Notes: generated from the sequence alone by a model not told the origin. 64,000 bases of DNA from Saccopteryx bilineata (GCF_036850765.1 NC_089495.1:27806875-27870874), one strand, 5' to 3'; counted from the first letter of the stretch, positions 1 through 11,631 are shown. A program made the numbers and translations.

Positions 1-247
1 GAGGCTCCATTGGAGCAAAGATGGCCCAGGCGCTGGGGATGGCTCCTTGGCCTCTGCCTTAGGCGCTAGAGTGGCTCTGGTCACAACAGAGTGACGCCCC
101 GGAGGGGCAGAGCATCGCCCCCTGGTGGGCAGAGCATCGCCCCCTGGTGGGCATGCCGGGTGGATCCTGGTCGGGCGCATGCGGGAGTCTGTCTGACTGT
201 CTCTCCTCGTTTCCAGCTTCAGAAAAAAATACAAAAAAAAAAAAAAA
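1..247 (+). mobile_element. Rhin-1-like SINE, 5' part outside window
   Basis: The window opens inside a long tRNA-derived SINE: the GC-rich body (GAGGCTCCATTGGAGCAAAG) runs to a poly(A) tail ending near 247. The tRNA-like head and 5' target duplication lie outside the window. A 22-bp unit starting GCAGAGCATCGCC is present twice in tandem (107-128 and 129-150), a feature shared with the copies at 31355 and 60901. The element is retrotransposed in trans by L1 machinery and codes for no protein. Confidence 0.9.
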
Positions 248-261
248 GGAGCCAAAAACAC

Positions 262-640
262 ACAATGGAGAAAAGAAAGCCTTTTTAATAAATGGTTCTG
301 GGAAAATTAGAAAGCTACATGCAAAATAATGAAATGACTGAAGTTTGTCCCCTGCACAAAAATTAATTCAAAACGGATCAAAGACCAATATATAATATTT
401 GAAACAATAACTTACATGGAAGAAAACATAGGTACTAAACTCGTGGACCTTGCCATAGAGAACAATTTATGAATTTGAACCCAAAGGCAAGGGAAGTAAA
501 GGAAAAAATAAACAAATGGGACTATATCAAACTAAAAAGCTTCTGCACAGCAAAAGAAACAACAAAACAAATAGGCAGCCAACTAAATGGGAGATAATAT
601 TTGCAAAGAAACTTTACAAATCATGTAAAATTCTGATTGA
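262..640 (+). mobile_element. L1 fragment (ORF2 C-terminal region, sense)
   Basis: The text resembles the part of mammalian L1 between the RT and the C-terminal cysteine motif of ORF2: an AATAAATGGTTCTGGGAAAA block, then a lysine-rich coding-like stretch ending near GGGAGATAATATTTGCAAAG. No open frame is kept. The 3' edge is approximate because similarity fades after about 625. Confidence 0.75.
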
Positions 641-1104
641 CCTGAGCACAAACCAACATGAGGCCAAAGATTAACTGTGTGATCATCCCTGCTCTGAGGT
701 TTTTACAAGTTTCTTTCACCATGTTCAATGCAATTAAAATTATAATTATCTTCAACGTATATAGTGCTTTTAGGGTGTGTTACGTGTATTAAGTTTGATT
801 GAAAATAGACTATGGGTAGATGACTTTTTCTGACACACAGAAGATTCAATCCAAATCAGCTTAATGATGTAACATTACTTCAGGCTGTGGCAGCCAAGGC
901 AGGTCAGAGAAGAAATTGCCTAAAATCACACAGAGTTATAAACCAGAAACACAATCAAGTATTTCACCATACATCAAACATTAAAAAAAAAAAGCACAAA
1001 ATACTCAGAACAGAGAGACATATTTTAAACCCCAGAAGGTTAATATTCACAATAGTCTAATCAAGAAACGAGCTATGCAAGGATTCTGATCATTTGACAA
1101 AATC
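641..1104. other. Unassigned, AT-rich; possible MIR trace
   Basis: No gene or clear repeat. At about 880-960 a stretch ending in CACACAGAGTTATAAACCAG is weakly reminiscent of an antisense MIR, too decayed to call. Confidence 0.4.
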
Positions 1105-1430
1105 ATCTATGTTCTTCCCACTGTGCTAGGCTCTTTATGAGACAGAAGGAATATATATATATGGGTCCTACTCTCAAGTAACATGCAATCTATTTGGGTA
1201 GATATAACTAGTACACATCAAATGTAAAGAAAGGATTTGGACACTCTCCTAATGAATGACAGGAAATTAAAACTAAAGGCAAACTTGTATGACACAGGGC
1301 TCAGAGCAAGGAAATTAGAAGCAAGAGGATTCCTAGAGAAAGTGATCTTCAGTGAGGCTTTGAAGAACAGGTAGTGATCTGGGCTAGTGACTGGGAGAGG
1401 TTTGCATTATTTGTAGTTTAGGCATGACTT
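1105..1430 (-). mobile_element. Ancient L2 3' region (antisense)
   Basis: CTGTGCTAGGCTCTTTATGAG followed by a 'tacTCTCAAGTAACATGCAATCTA' pattern and an AGTGAGGCTTTGAAGAACAG segment match the antisense order of the mammalian L2 LINE 3' end. It is strongly diverged, as expected of an element inserted early in mammalian history. Edges are approximate. Confidence 0.6.
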
Positions 1431-1801
1431 AGAAGCAATCACATAGTGTTTGGCGTAGGGATAGGAAAATCAGGGAACTGGTCCGAATGACTGTATCATG
1501 TTTATTTTATCAATGTACTCTAAGTCCTGAGTATATTTCCCTACCTATCCTTTAGCTGTTTCTTTGGGTCGCTATATTATGTCTACAGTAATAACATAGT
1601 ACTCACCAACTGCCATATGCTAAATCATTTGTCAATGTTGTCTTCCTTTTAAACTTCTTTTATTGCAAAATTGTTTTTGTACTAAAGTTATAGCCCTAGT
1701 AAAATTATTTTTACTGCAGATACAGTCTTGAACGTATCACTGAATAGTTCACTTAGTAGAAAGCATGAGGTTGAAAAGTGAAGAATTTATTTGAAAGTAA
1801 T
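1431..1801. other. Unassigned AT-rich DNA
   Basis: No repeat family or coding potential recognised. The stretch abuts the 3' end of the large L1. Confidence 0.4.
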
Positions 1802-2062
1802 TATTTATTTATTTTTAATTTATTATTAATTTTAATGGGGTGACATTGATAAATCAGGGTACATATGTTCAGAGAAAACATCTCCAGGTCATTTTGACAT
1901 TTGAACATGTTGCATACCCATCACCCAAAGTCAAATTGTCTTCTGTCACCTTTTATCTGGTTTTCTTTGTGCCCTTCACCTCCCCCAACCTCCTCCCTCC
2001 CCTCGCCTCCCCCCCCCAACCCGTAACCACCACCCTCTTGTCCATGTCTCTGAGTCTCATTT

Positions 2063-5000
2063 TTATGTCCCACCTATGTATGGAATCATATAGTTCTTAG
2101 TTTTTTCTGATTTACTTATTTCACTCAGTATAATGTTATCAAGGTCCATTCATGTTGTTGTAAATGATCTGATGTCATCATTTCTTCTGGCTGAGTAGTT
2201 TTCCATAGTATATATATACCAAAGCTTTTTAATCCACTCGTCCTCTGACGGACACTTGGGCTGTTTCCAGATCTTCGCTATTGTGAACAATGCTGCCATA
2301 AAAACGTGGGTGCATTTCTCCTTTTGAAACAGTGCTATGATGTTCTTGGGGTATATTCCTAAAAATAGGATAGCTGGGTCAAAAGGCAGTTCAATTTTTA
2401 ATTTTTTTTGGAATCTCCATACTGTTTTCCATAGTGGCAGCACCAGTCTGCATTCCCACCAGCAGTGCAGGAGAGTTCCCTTTTCTCCACATCCTCGCCA
2501 GCACTTATTCTGTGTTGTTTTGTTGATGAGTGCCATTCTGATGGGGTTCTCTGTTCTGTTCCATTGATCTATATGCCCGATCTTATGCCAGTACCAGGCT
2601 GTTTTGAGTACAATGGCTTTGTAGTATAACTTAATATCAAGAAGTGTGATATCTCCTACTTTATTCTTCCTTTTCAATATTGCTGAGGCTATTCGTGTTC
2701 TTTTTTGGTTCCATATAAATTTTTGGAATATGTGTCCTATATCTTTGAAGTATGTCATTGGTATTTTCATTGGTATTGCATTGAATTTATAAATTGCTTT
2801 GGGTAATATAGACATTTTAATGGTGTTTATTCTTCCTAACCATGAGCACGGTATATGCTTCCACTTGTTTGTATCTTCCTTGATTTCTCTTATCAATGTT
2901 TTATAATTTTCAGAGTACAAGTCTTTAATCTCCATTGTTAAATTTACTCCTAGGTACTTTATTTTTTTTGTTGCAATAGTGAAGGGAATTGTTTCCTTAA
3001 TTTCACTTTCTGACAGTTCATTGTTAGTATATAAAAATGCCTCTGATTTCTGAGTATTAATTTTATATCCTGCCACCTTGCTAAATTCATTTATCAGGTC
3101 TAGTAGTTTTTTGACTGAGACTTTAGGGTTTTCTATATATGATATCATATCATCTGCAAATAATGATAGTTTTACTTCTTCTTTTCCAATTTGAATGCCT
3201 TTTATTTCTTTTTCTTGTCTGATTGTTGTGGCTAGGACTTCCGAATTATGTTGAATAAGAGTGGTGAAAGGGGGCACCCCTGCCTTGTTCCTGATCTTAA
3301 AGGGATTGGTTTTAATTTTGGCCCATTGAGTATGATGTTGGCTGTGGGTTTCTCATAGATGGCCTTTATCATGTTGAGGTATGTTCCCTGTATTCCCACT
3401 TTGCTGAGAGTTTTTATCATAAATGGGTGCTGGATTTTATCAAATGCTTTTTCTGCATCTATTGAAATTATCATGTGGTTTTTCTCCTTCCTTTTGTTTA
3501 TGTGATGAATCATGTTGATTGATTTGCTAATATTGTACCAGCCCTGCCTCCCCAGAATAAATACCACTTGATTATGGTGTATGACTTCTTTCATATATTG
3601 CTGGATCTGGTTTGCTAATATTTTGTTGAGGATTTTAGCATCTAAATTCTTTGGGGATATTGGCCTATAATTTTCTTTCTTTGTGTTGTCTTTGCCTGGT
3701 TTCAGAATCAGAATTATGCTCACCTCATAAAAGGAGCCTGGAAGTCTTCCTTCCTCTTGAATTTTTTGAAATAGTTAGAGAAGGATAGGAGTTAGTTCTT
3801 CTTTGAATACTTGGTAGAATTCACTTGTGAATCCATCAGATCCAGGACTTTTCTTTGTTGGGAGTTTTTTGATAACTGTTTCAATCTCACTTGTTGTAAT
3901 TGGTCTGTTTAGGTTTTCTAATTCTTCCAGATTAATTTTTGAAAGATTATATGTTTCAAGGAATTTGTCCATTTCATCTAGGTTGTCTAGTTTTTTGGCA
4001 TATAGTTCTTCATAGTACTTTCCTACAATATTTTGTATTTCTGTTGTGTCAGTTGTTATTTCTCCACTATCATTTCTAATTTTATTTATTTGAGTCCTCT
4101 TTCTTTTTTTCTTGGTGAGTCTGGTTAAAGGTTCATCGATCTTGTTTACCTTTTCAAAGAACCAGCTCCTGGTTTCATTGATTATCTGTATTGTTTCTTT
4201 ACCCTCTATGTCATTTATTTCTGCTCTGATCTTTATTATTTCCTTCCTTCTACTATACCTCTGGGCTTTACTTGCTGTTCTTTTTCTATTTCTTTTAGAT
4301 GCAGGGTCAGGTTGTTTATTTGAGCTTTTTCTAGCTTCTTAAGGCATGCCTGTAATGCTATGAACTTCCCTCTCAAGACTGCTTTTGCTGTGTCTCATAA
4401 ATATTTAATTGATGTACACTCATTATCATACATTTCTAGAAATTTTTTTATTTCTTCTTTGATCTCAATGTTAACCCACTCATATTTAATAACATGCTAT
4501 TTAGTTTCCAAGTGTTTGAGTATTTTTCAGTTTTTCTGTTGTGGTTGATTTCTAGTTTCATGCCATTGTGATCAGAGAAAATGATTGATATGATTTCAAT
4601 CTTCTTAAATTTGTTGAGACTGCTTTTGTGCCCTAACATGTGGTCTATCCTAGAGAATGTACCATGAGCACTTGAAAAGAATGTATATTTTGCTGCTTTA
4701 GGGTGAAAGGTTCTGAAGATATATTTATAACGATTATATCTTCCTTTTGGATTGCTCCCTTTATCATTATGTAGTGACCTTCTTTATCTCTTACTATAGT
4801 CTTTGTTTTAAAGTTCATTTTGTCTTATCTAAGTATTGCTACCCCAGCTTTCTTTTTCATTTCCATTTGCATGAAATTTTTTTTTCATCCTTTTACCTTC
4901 AGTCTATGTGCATCTTTTGTTTTAAGTTGTGTCTCCTGTAGACGGCATATGTATGAGTCCTGTTTTCTTATCCACGCAGCTACCCTATGATCTTTGATTG

Positions 5001-5449
5001 GATCTTTTAAACCATTTACATTTAAGGTTACTATTTATATGTAGTTGTTTTTTTTTGTTTGTTTTCATTTTTCCGAAGCTAGAAACGGGGAGGCAGTCAG
5101 ACAGACTCCCGCATGTGCCCGACCGGGATCCACCCGGCATGCCCACCAGGGGGCGATGTTCTGCCCATCTGGGGCGTTGCTCTGTTGTATCCAGAGCCAT
5201 TCTAGCACCTGAGGCAGAGGCCACAGAGCCATTCCCAGCGCCCGGGCCATCTTTGCTCCAATGGAGCCTCGGCTGCGGGAGGGGAAGAGAGAGATAGAGA
5301 GGAAGGAGAGGGGGAGGGGTGGAGAAGCAGATGGGCACTTCTCCTGTGTGCCCTGGCCAGGAATCAAACCCAGGACTCCTGCACACCAGGCCAATGCTCT
5401 ACCTCTGAGCCAACCAGCCAGGGCCTGATATGTAGTTGTTTATTGCCAT
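2063..5449 (-). pseudogene. L1 ORF2 (endonuclease-reverse transcriptase) pseudogene
   Basis: The minus-strand ATG is at 5449. The start reads as an APE-like endonuclease N-terminus and is split after about 3 codons by a SINE. The endonuclease continues to about 4448 (SDHNGMKLEINH). RT motifs follow: [14 protein letters not shown] (3775-3972 frame), [10 protein letters not shown] and [14 protein letters not shown] (3232-3723 frame), then FADDM in the 2150-3277 frame, and the C-terminal cysteine motif [14 protein letters not shown]. Breaks: a frameshift at 3232-3277 just before the FADDM segment, another between 3723 and 3775, a deletion in the endonuclease near 4720, an in-frame deletion near 2544-2547, and a Trp-to-stop change at 2150 shortly before the normal end (TAA at 2063-2065). 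In life the product nicks DNA and primes reverse transcription in the nucleus. Confidence 0.9.
5051..5427 (-). mobile_element. Rhin-1-like SINE nested in L1 ORF2
   Basis: A complete antisense copy: tRNA-like head (A and B boxes) at the right end near 5425, poly(T) equivalent of the tail at 5051. It is flanked by a perfect 14-bp duplication ATATGTAGTTGTTT at 5037-5050 and 5428-5441. It has only one copy of the 22-bp GC-rich unit. It landed a few codons downstream of the ORF2 start and is therefore younger than the L1. Confidence 0.95.
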
Positions 5450-5506
5450 TTTATTCTTTAAAAATGTATTCCTCTTTTGCTGTATTCTTTCCCCCCTTTT
5501 ATCTGT

Positions 5507-6412
5507 TTATAGCAGGCCCCTTAGCATTTCTTGCAGCATTGGTTTAGTTGTAGTGAATTCCTTGAGTTTTTGTGTTTTTTTTTTTACTGGGAAGCTTTTT
5601 ATTTCTCCTTCAATTTTAAACAATAGCCTTGCTCAATAAAGTAGTCTTGGTTGTAGACTTTTGTTCTGCATTACTTTGAATATTTCTTGCCATTCCCTTC
5701 TGGCCTCAAGTGTTTCTGTTGAGAAGTCAGATGTCATCCTTATGGGGGCTCCTTTGTAGGTAATAACCTTTTTTTCTCTAGCAGCTTTTAATATTTTCTC
5801 TTTATCACTTAGCTTTGGTATTTTAATTATGATGTGTCTTGGAATATGTTTCTTTGGGTTTCTCTTTAATGGAGTTCTCTGTGTTTCTTGAACTTGTGAG
5901 ATGTTTTTCTGCATTAATTTAGGGAAGTTTTCAGCTATGATATGTTTGAACAAAGTCTCTATCCCTTGTTCTTTCTCTTCTTCTTCAGGAACTCCTAAAT
6001 GCAGATGTTATTTCTCTTTATGTTGTCATAGAGCTCTCTTAGAGTTTCCTCAGTTTTTTTGAGTCTCTTTTCTTTTTTCTGCTCTGTTTTCATGCCTTCA
6101 TTTATCTTGTTCTCTAACTTGCTGATTCAATCCTCAGCTTCATCCATCCTGCTTTTAATTTCTTCCATTGTGGCCTTCATTTCTGATATTGTATTTGTCA
6201 TTTCTGACTGATTCTCTGTCCTTTTATATATTTCTTATGTCTTTATTTAGGTGTTCATAATGACCATCTATTGTTGTTCTAAGATCTTTGAGCATCCTAA
6301 CAATCATTATTTTAAACTCTGCATCCAGTAATTTGGTTATATCTGACTCATTCAGGTTCTTTTCTGGGGATTTCTTTTGATTCATTTGTGTTGCATTTCT
6401 CTGCCTTCCCAT
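5507..6412 (-). pseudogene. L1 ORF1 (RNA-binding chaperone) pseudogene
   Basis: The start is chosen at the Met of MGRQRNATQMNQKK, 42 codons inside a longer minus-strand frame whose upstream part is 5'UTR. The N-terminal half covers about 6224-6412 and the C-terminal RNA-binding half about 5633-5953 (HIIIKIPKLSDKEKILKAAR). A frame break lies between them. A premature stop at 5633-5635 precedes the normal C-terminus, which is still legible to a TAA at 5507-5509. The family product trimerises through a coiled coil and coats L1 RNA in cytoplasmic particles. Confidence 0.85.
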
Positions 6413-6911
6413 TTTGTCTGTGTATAAAAAGGGTGTGGCCTCTGGCATCCAATGGTCTCTGTGATCCCTAGGTGTGGTCTGTCTGCAGGCCCGCCACCCT
6501 CTCTGCCCCTGCTGGCTAGGGCGTTGGGGTATGGGCATTGCCGTTGCCAGCCTGCTGGGGCTGTTGCTGCAGTTTCCATCTCTCCTCCATGGCAGGAACT
6601 GTCATCATATGCCCAGGTCTACAAGCCTCGGAGGCCTGGGACTTCACCTCGCCCTCATGTGTGGTGCTATGCACCATGCCTGGGCCGTAAACCTTGACAC
6701 CGCAGGCAGGGGTGAGCACCTTTGTTCAGCTTTTGTCTCTGCCTGTTTCTGAGTTTTCACCCGCTCCTGCAGAGGAGCCCACTTGGTGGTCGGCTGCAAG
6801 CCTCAGCTCCACAGGCTGGGTGGGGCTGCATGGCTACGCTCAGTCGCAGGACTCTGCCTGTTCTGGGGCTTTCTTCTCAACCCCGCCAGAGGAGCTGGCT
6901 CCAAAAGTAAT

Positions 6912-8049
6912 CAGTTATTAATTTTAAATTAGATATGGGGAAAACCAACCACAAGTTGGGAGTGTCACTTCCCCCAAGGCCAAGGTATTTCCACTAGCAA
7001 CCAGGTCACTGCTTCCACTGAGGCCTTCTGGGAGCCATTCCATAGAAGCTAGATCTTAGAGACTGTTTCAGGTGCCAATGGAGCAGTACAGAATTCCTTC
7101 AATTCCCAACTGCTTGTCTTTTCAGACCAGTGGAAGAAGTCATGGAGGCCTATAGAAGTGAATCATGGGTCGTCAGACATGTTGAGTAGGAAGACGAATG
7201 GTGTCTCTTTCCCTTCACCATTTCAGTCCACTTGTTCTTTGATTCTACACTACATTAGAAATGGGTTGCAACCAAACAGGAATAAAGATGATGTCCACTA
7301 ATCTGATGCTAGTCCATGAATTATACAGATTTAGAGTTCTGCCCTATATCACATTCAATTTTACATTTATAAAAATAAGTTTTACAAGATATTTGCAAGG
7401 ATTAGTCAAGTGACACAATAAAATGGCTACATGGACCTCTGTTGGCGGCAGCTGGAAAGAAGTGACTCTGGAGAAAGGTCTCCCACACTCTTCCCTTCCT
7501 TAGGTGGGTGAGCACACCATGGCTCTGTGGAACTCTTGCCTAGAGTTGCAGTTGTTCTTTTATTTTGACCTCTCTCAACCATACAGTTCCTCAAAATACT
7601 GCTCATGTATATAGGCCTGCTCACCAGTCTTTGCCCAGGCAAAGCTATAATCTAATTTAGGCTTGACCTTTCAGGACCATTAGCTTTTCTGACCTGTTTA
7701 AGGACTATCCAGGGGCATTACATAAATGTTAATAAGATTCAGCCTAGAACTTTGACCTAAAAGAGGAAATTGTATACAGGAGTTTCATGTGAACCTCTTA
7801 TGTCTGGATATTCTTATCATAGGAGGAGGATTGTTTTCATTATTGAACTTAGTGGTGCCAAAAGGAAGCTGGGGAAGCAGGGGAACAAAGTGTTTCTGAA
7901 GAATTTAGTAGTGTCTGCTGCATGGTAGGCAAAACCCAGTAATACAAACGATCCAAGCAAGCGTGACCATCAGGGGAGCCCAAAACTGAGCCAACAACAA
8001 TAATAATACACAAAATACACAATACACAAAATGCCCAACCAGAAGGGGT
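6912..8049. other. Unassigned, no gene seen
   Basis: No recognisable exon. The stretch 7430-7850 has short biased ORFs on the minus strand and abuts the LTR-like block, so it could be decayed ERV sequence, but nothing diagnostic is visible. Confidence 0.35.
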
Positions 8050-8830
8050 ATTCAACACTAACACCAATTTCAACATATAGGTGTCTCTCTCCACAGCACC
8101 AAATGATTCTCCGACACCAGCTGGGTGTCCTACAATTTAACTCAAATCTGAGAGGATCTACCTGGAGACAGCATTAGACCCCACAGGTTAATGGTTCAGT
8201 TCCATAAGACTGCACCTCACCCCGCCTCAGTTTAGATACCAATCAAATGCCTAGTGGTCACCTGTGCTTATGACCCAAAAGCTATAGATAGGAAGTGCCC
8301 CCTTCTTAGGTTCAATTAATTAGCTAGAACAGCTCAAAGAAATCAAATAAGCATTTTACTTTCTGGATTGCAGATTTGTTATTAGAGGTAACTCAGGAAC
8401 AGCCAGATGGGAGAGGTGCAAAGTGGGAAAGAGTGTGAAGCGTCCATGCTCTTACCAGGCAAGTCACTGTCCATCAGAGGCCTCATTTTCACCAACACAT
8501 CCCAGACTTGGGCATTTTATGGAAGCCTCATTACGTAATCATGATTGATTAAACCACTGACCAACCTCTAGCTCCTCTCTTCCTCTCCTCACCCTTGGGG
8601 GTCAGGGGGAACAGACTGAATGTGCCAACCCTCCAATCATATGGTTGGCTCCACTGGCAACAAACCCCTGTCCTCAGGTGCTTTCCAAAAGTTGCTCATC
8701 AGCATAACAGAAGACACCTGAGTTAATCGGAGGCCACTCCAAAAGTCTTAAGAGCTCTGTGCCAGACATAGGCCACAGACCAAATACATATTTAATATTA
8801 TAAATCACACTATCATAAGGGATAAAGTAA
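8050..8830 (-). mobile_element. Ancient ERV LTR remnant, antisense
   Basis: Read on the minus strand it has a promoter-like upstream part, a GCTGTTCCTGAGTT block, a decayed AATAAA-like region (AATAACAAAT), and an ending rich in GTAGGACACCCAGCTGGTGT, an order I associate with a mammal-wide LTR. The family name and exact ends are uncertain. Confidence 0.5.
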
Positions 8831-9149
8831 GCTGATCAATCCCATTTTGCCTTAGTAACAGCTTAAGAGGACTAGATCAGAGCAGAGCAAACTCAATATA
8901 AATGAGGAGTATTGAGATTCTCCAGCGTGGGCATGCAGGTGAATTGTCACCTAAAAACACCTGAACTGTGTCTTCCTTAGGTTTTATTGCACAAAACCAG
9001 AGATTAGCTGACTGTGTCTCAACAAAGTGGAGAATTAAGACATAGCTTAGGAAGTCTAGCAGAGAATTTTCAAGATAAATAGCATTTTTTAGTGGGAAAG
9101 TTGTTCACGAAAATAGGCAAGGAGAATTAGAAATCAATTGCTCTAAGAC
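8831..9149. other. Unassigned
   Basis: No coding or repeat signature recognised. Confidence 0.35.
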
Positions 9150-9410
9150 CCTGGGTTTTAGAACTGAAAACATCTGGATTTGAATTCACATTCCTGCCCA
9201 CTTACTAGCTGTCTAACCTTGGGCAAGCTACTTAACATTTTAAGGTCATATTTCTCTTCAGTAGTTAAGGGAAAATAGTAATATATCTCTTGATGAGGTT
9301 TTGCTTTATTTAAAGACTGAATAAGAGTGTATAAAAAGTGTCGGGCACTGCAATAGGCATACTGCAAATGCTTAAACAAGGTTAGTTGTGCTCATTATTA
9401 TTAGGGCTAG
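9150..9410 (+). mobile_element. MIR SINE
   Basis: The core-SINE signature is clear: GGATTTGAATTCACATTCCT, then CACTTACTAGCTGTCTAACC, TTGGGCAAGCTACTTAAC, and a tail resembling the usual 'gcactgc..aggc..actgcaaatgctt'. This is a typical ancient mammalian tRNA-derived SINE with near-complete coverage. Confidence 0.88.
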
Positions 9411-10413
9411 AAAATGCCCAGGAATGCACTGTGCTTGTCTTTCTCCATCTTAGTGGTTCCTGAAATATGATCTGAAGATATTGCTCTATTACCTCAGTGA
9501 TGTTAAGGTAGAGCTTGCTAACAAAATTATGTTTTTAACAATGTAAAATTCAACATCATTTTGGGGTGAAATTAAGGCTAAGACTAAGAAAACTTTTCCC
9601 TAAATCTTCTACTGTATGTAGAGATCACAGTTGTTTCCAGCAGGGTCCAGAAGCAAGAGGCCAAAGAACCTGGATTCTGATCACACCCATCCACATAATC
9701 TTGTAAAATCCTTCTAGTCCCTCAACTACTTCATCAGCACAAGTATCAAGAATTCCACCTTGCCTATGGATGGTTTTAAGAACTTAATATTAACATAATA
9801 TCAAAAAGTGACCAGAGAACATGTGGGCTGCTAAGCACAGCTGCAAGTACTATGATGGTATATAAAAAAGTAAGCTTTATGGAATGCCAACCCTGTATCA
9901 GACACTATTAAAGCATTTAAGACACTGCATTGGTATCACCATCATCATTAGTGTAGTATACCATTAAAAGGGAAAGAATATTCAAGAGAGAATCTAAGAC
10001 ATTAACACAATCATGTAAAATACACAGAAGTTAATTTCTGTTTGTTAAAAGGAAAGCAGTATGTATCATATATCATAATGAAAGGAGCAACACTATAGAC
10101 CTCATAAAACAGAATCATTGGCAGTATATTGTGTTTGGATTCTTGCATACTCAAAAAAATACCATTCCCTGTTATAGATGGTTGATGATGGCTGAAATCT
10201 GATTTCCTAATAAATAGGGCACTACTTGAAAAAAATCAAATGATCTACAACACGTATTCTAATGATAAACGGCTGCTCTCTGCCACATCCATTTCCAAAC
10301 AGCAGAGGCAGCCACTTCTAATTTTCTATTTATGTCCACGCTTCCAAATAAAATTGCCATTTCTAAATTTTCAGTTTTAAAAAATTCTGTTTTCTCAATA
10401 AAAGATAAGGATT
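9411..10413. other. Unassigned, AT-rich
   Basis: No gene. About 9880-9950 (CCTGTATCAGACACTATTAA) may be a scrap of MIR or L2. Confidence 0.35.
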
Positions 10414-10745
10414 TCTTTTTTTTTACAGAGACAGAGAGAGAGTCAGAGAGAGGGATAGATAGGGACAGACAGACAGGAACAGAGAGAGATGAGAAGCATC
10501 AATCATCAGTTTTTTGTTGCGACACTTTAGTTGTTCATTGATTGCTTTCTCATGTGTGCCTTCACCGTGGGCCTTCAGCAGACCTAGTTACCCCTTGCTC
10601 AAGCCAGCGACCTTGGGTCCGAGCTGGTGAGCTTTGCTCAAACCAGATGAGCCCATGCTCAAGCTGGCGACCTCGAGGTCTTGAACCTGGGTCCTCCACA
10701 TCCCAGTCTGACGCTCTATCCACTGCGCCACTGCCTGGTCAGGTG
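10414..10745 (-). mobile_element. VES-like SINE, long form, antisense
   Basis: The head is at the right (CACTGCCTGGTCAGG) and the A/T-rich tail at the left. The middle carries two related blocks, GCTCAAGCCAGCGACCTTGG and GCTCAAGCTGGCGACCTCGA, making this form about 150 bp longer than the short copies. A weak duplication AGGATT flanks it (10408-10413 and 10746-10751). Nearly identical in layout to the copy at 37955. Confidence 0.9.
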
Positions 10746-11230
10746 AGGATTCCACTTTTATACTACAATTTCCACATAACTGTTACCACCACTCTTATCC
10801 TTTTAATATTCTTATTAATTAAACACACATTCATTATTTCAGATGAGCTAAGTGGGGCAATATATTACAGTCTTCTTGAACCATTGGTTTTCCCCAGAGT
10901 TAACAGTTGCCTCGATTTTTTTGTGCATGTAGTTTTAATATATATATATATTTATATAATACTCTCTCTACCAAAACTGGAAAACTTCTCTCCATATAGT
11001 CAAACCCAGTCTATCAACCCCATGTTTCCATACAGTGCCCCAATGTTGGCAAAGGAAGTGATGGCCTATGTAGAGGACATTGGAAATATGGTAGCATGCC
11101 TCACTCTAATCCCTTTAAACATCTACCCACTATCTTTATTGATATTTTGGATTTACCTTCAACCCTTCATTTTTTTTCTATTAGCTATTAGGTTCTCCTG
11201 ATGACTGTCTTTCAAAATGTGTAACATTTG
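10746..11230. other. Unassigned; contains a short AT repeat
   Basis: An (AT)n run lies at about 10938-10952. The long open frame that spans this region from the SINE is a chance ORF. Confidence 0.4.
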
Positions 11231-11432
11231 CCCTGGCCAGGGAACTCCATTGATTAGAGCATCATCCACATACACCAAGGTTGCAGGTTCAGTTTCTAGT
11301 CAGTGCACATGCAAGAATCAACCAATGAATGCATAAATACGTGGAACAACAAATTGATGTTTTTGTCTCTCTCTCTGTCTTCCATCCTCTCTCTCTAAAA
11401 TCAATAAATATTTTAATTTAAAAAAAAATAGT
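11231..11432 (+). mobile_element. VES-type SINE, diverged
   Basis: Starts GCCCTGGCCAGGGAACTC, has a degenerate B box (GGTTGCAGGTTCAGTTTCTA), a CTCTCT region and a TAAAATCAATAAATATTTT tail. More diverged than the other copies, so probably older. Confidence 0.8.
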
Positions 11433-11631
11433 AAAAGAAAATATGTTCATGTCTAACAGAAGAAACACTTTGAATAACCAACAAGGCAGTGTGGATCATA
11501 CATCTTTTCTTCGGGGGCAGAGGGAGGGCGTGGCACAGAAAGACTGAGAACAGGGCAGGCAGCAAGCGTGCAGAAGCTAGCTCCCCTTATTTCACAGACT
11601 CAAGCTACACAGCTATGCCACGGGGTTCTTT

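Larger units (their letters stand above)
1802..6903 (-). mobile_element. Near full-span but internally deleted L1, antisense
   Basis: Read on the minus strand it runs 5'UTR (about 6413-6903, GC-rich), ORF1 (6412-5507), ORF2 (5449-2063), 3'UTR and an A-rich end near 1802. Without the nested SINE it is about 4.7 kb, against roughly 6 kb or more for a full mammalian L1. The shortfall is explained mainly by two internal deletions in ORF2. AAAGTAAT at 1794-1801 and again at 6904-6911 sits exactly at the two predicted ends and may be the target-site duplication. Frameshifts and stops show it is dead. Confidence 0.93.

Noticed and set aside
2150..3723. Functional reverse transcriptase gene
   Set aside because: L1 ORF2 with frameshifts, deletions, a nested SINE and a premature stop.
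10542..11201. 219-codon plus-strand ORF as a gene
   Set aside because: Its first third is antisense SINE and the rest is AT-rich with low-complexity residues; no start context, splice sites or homology.
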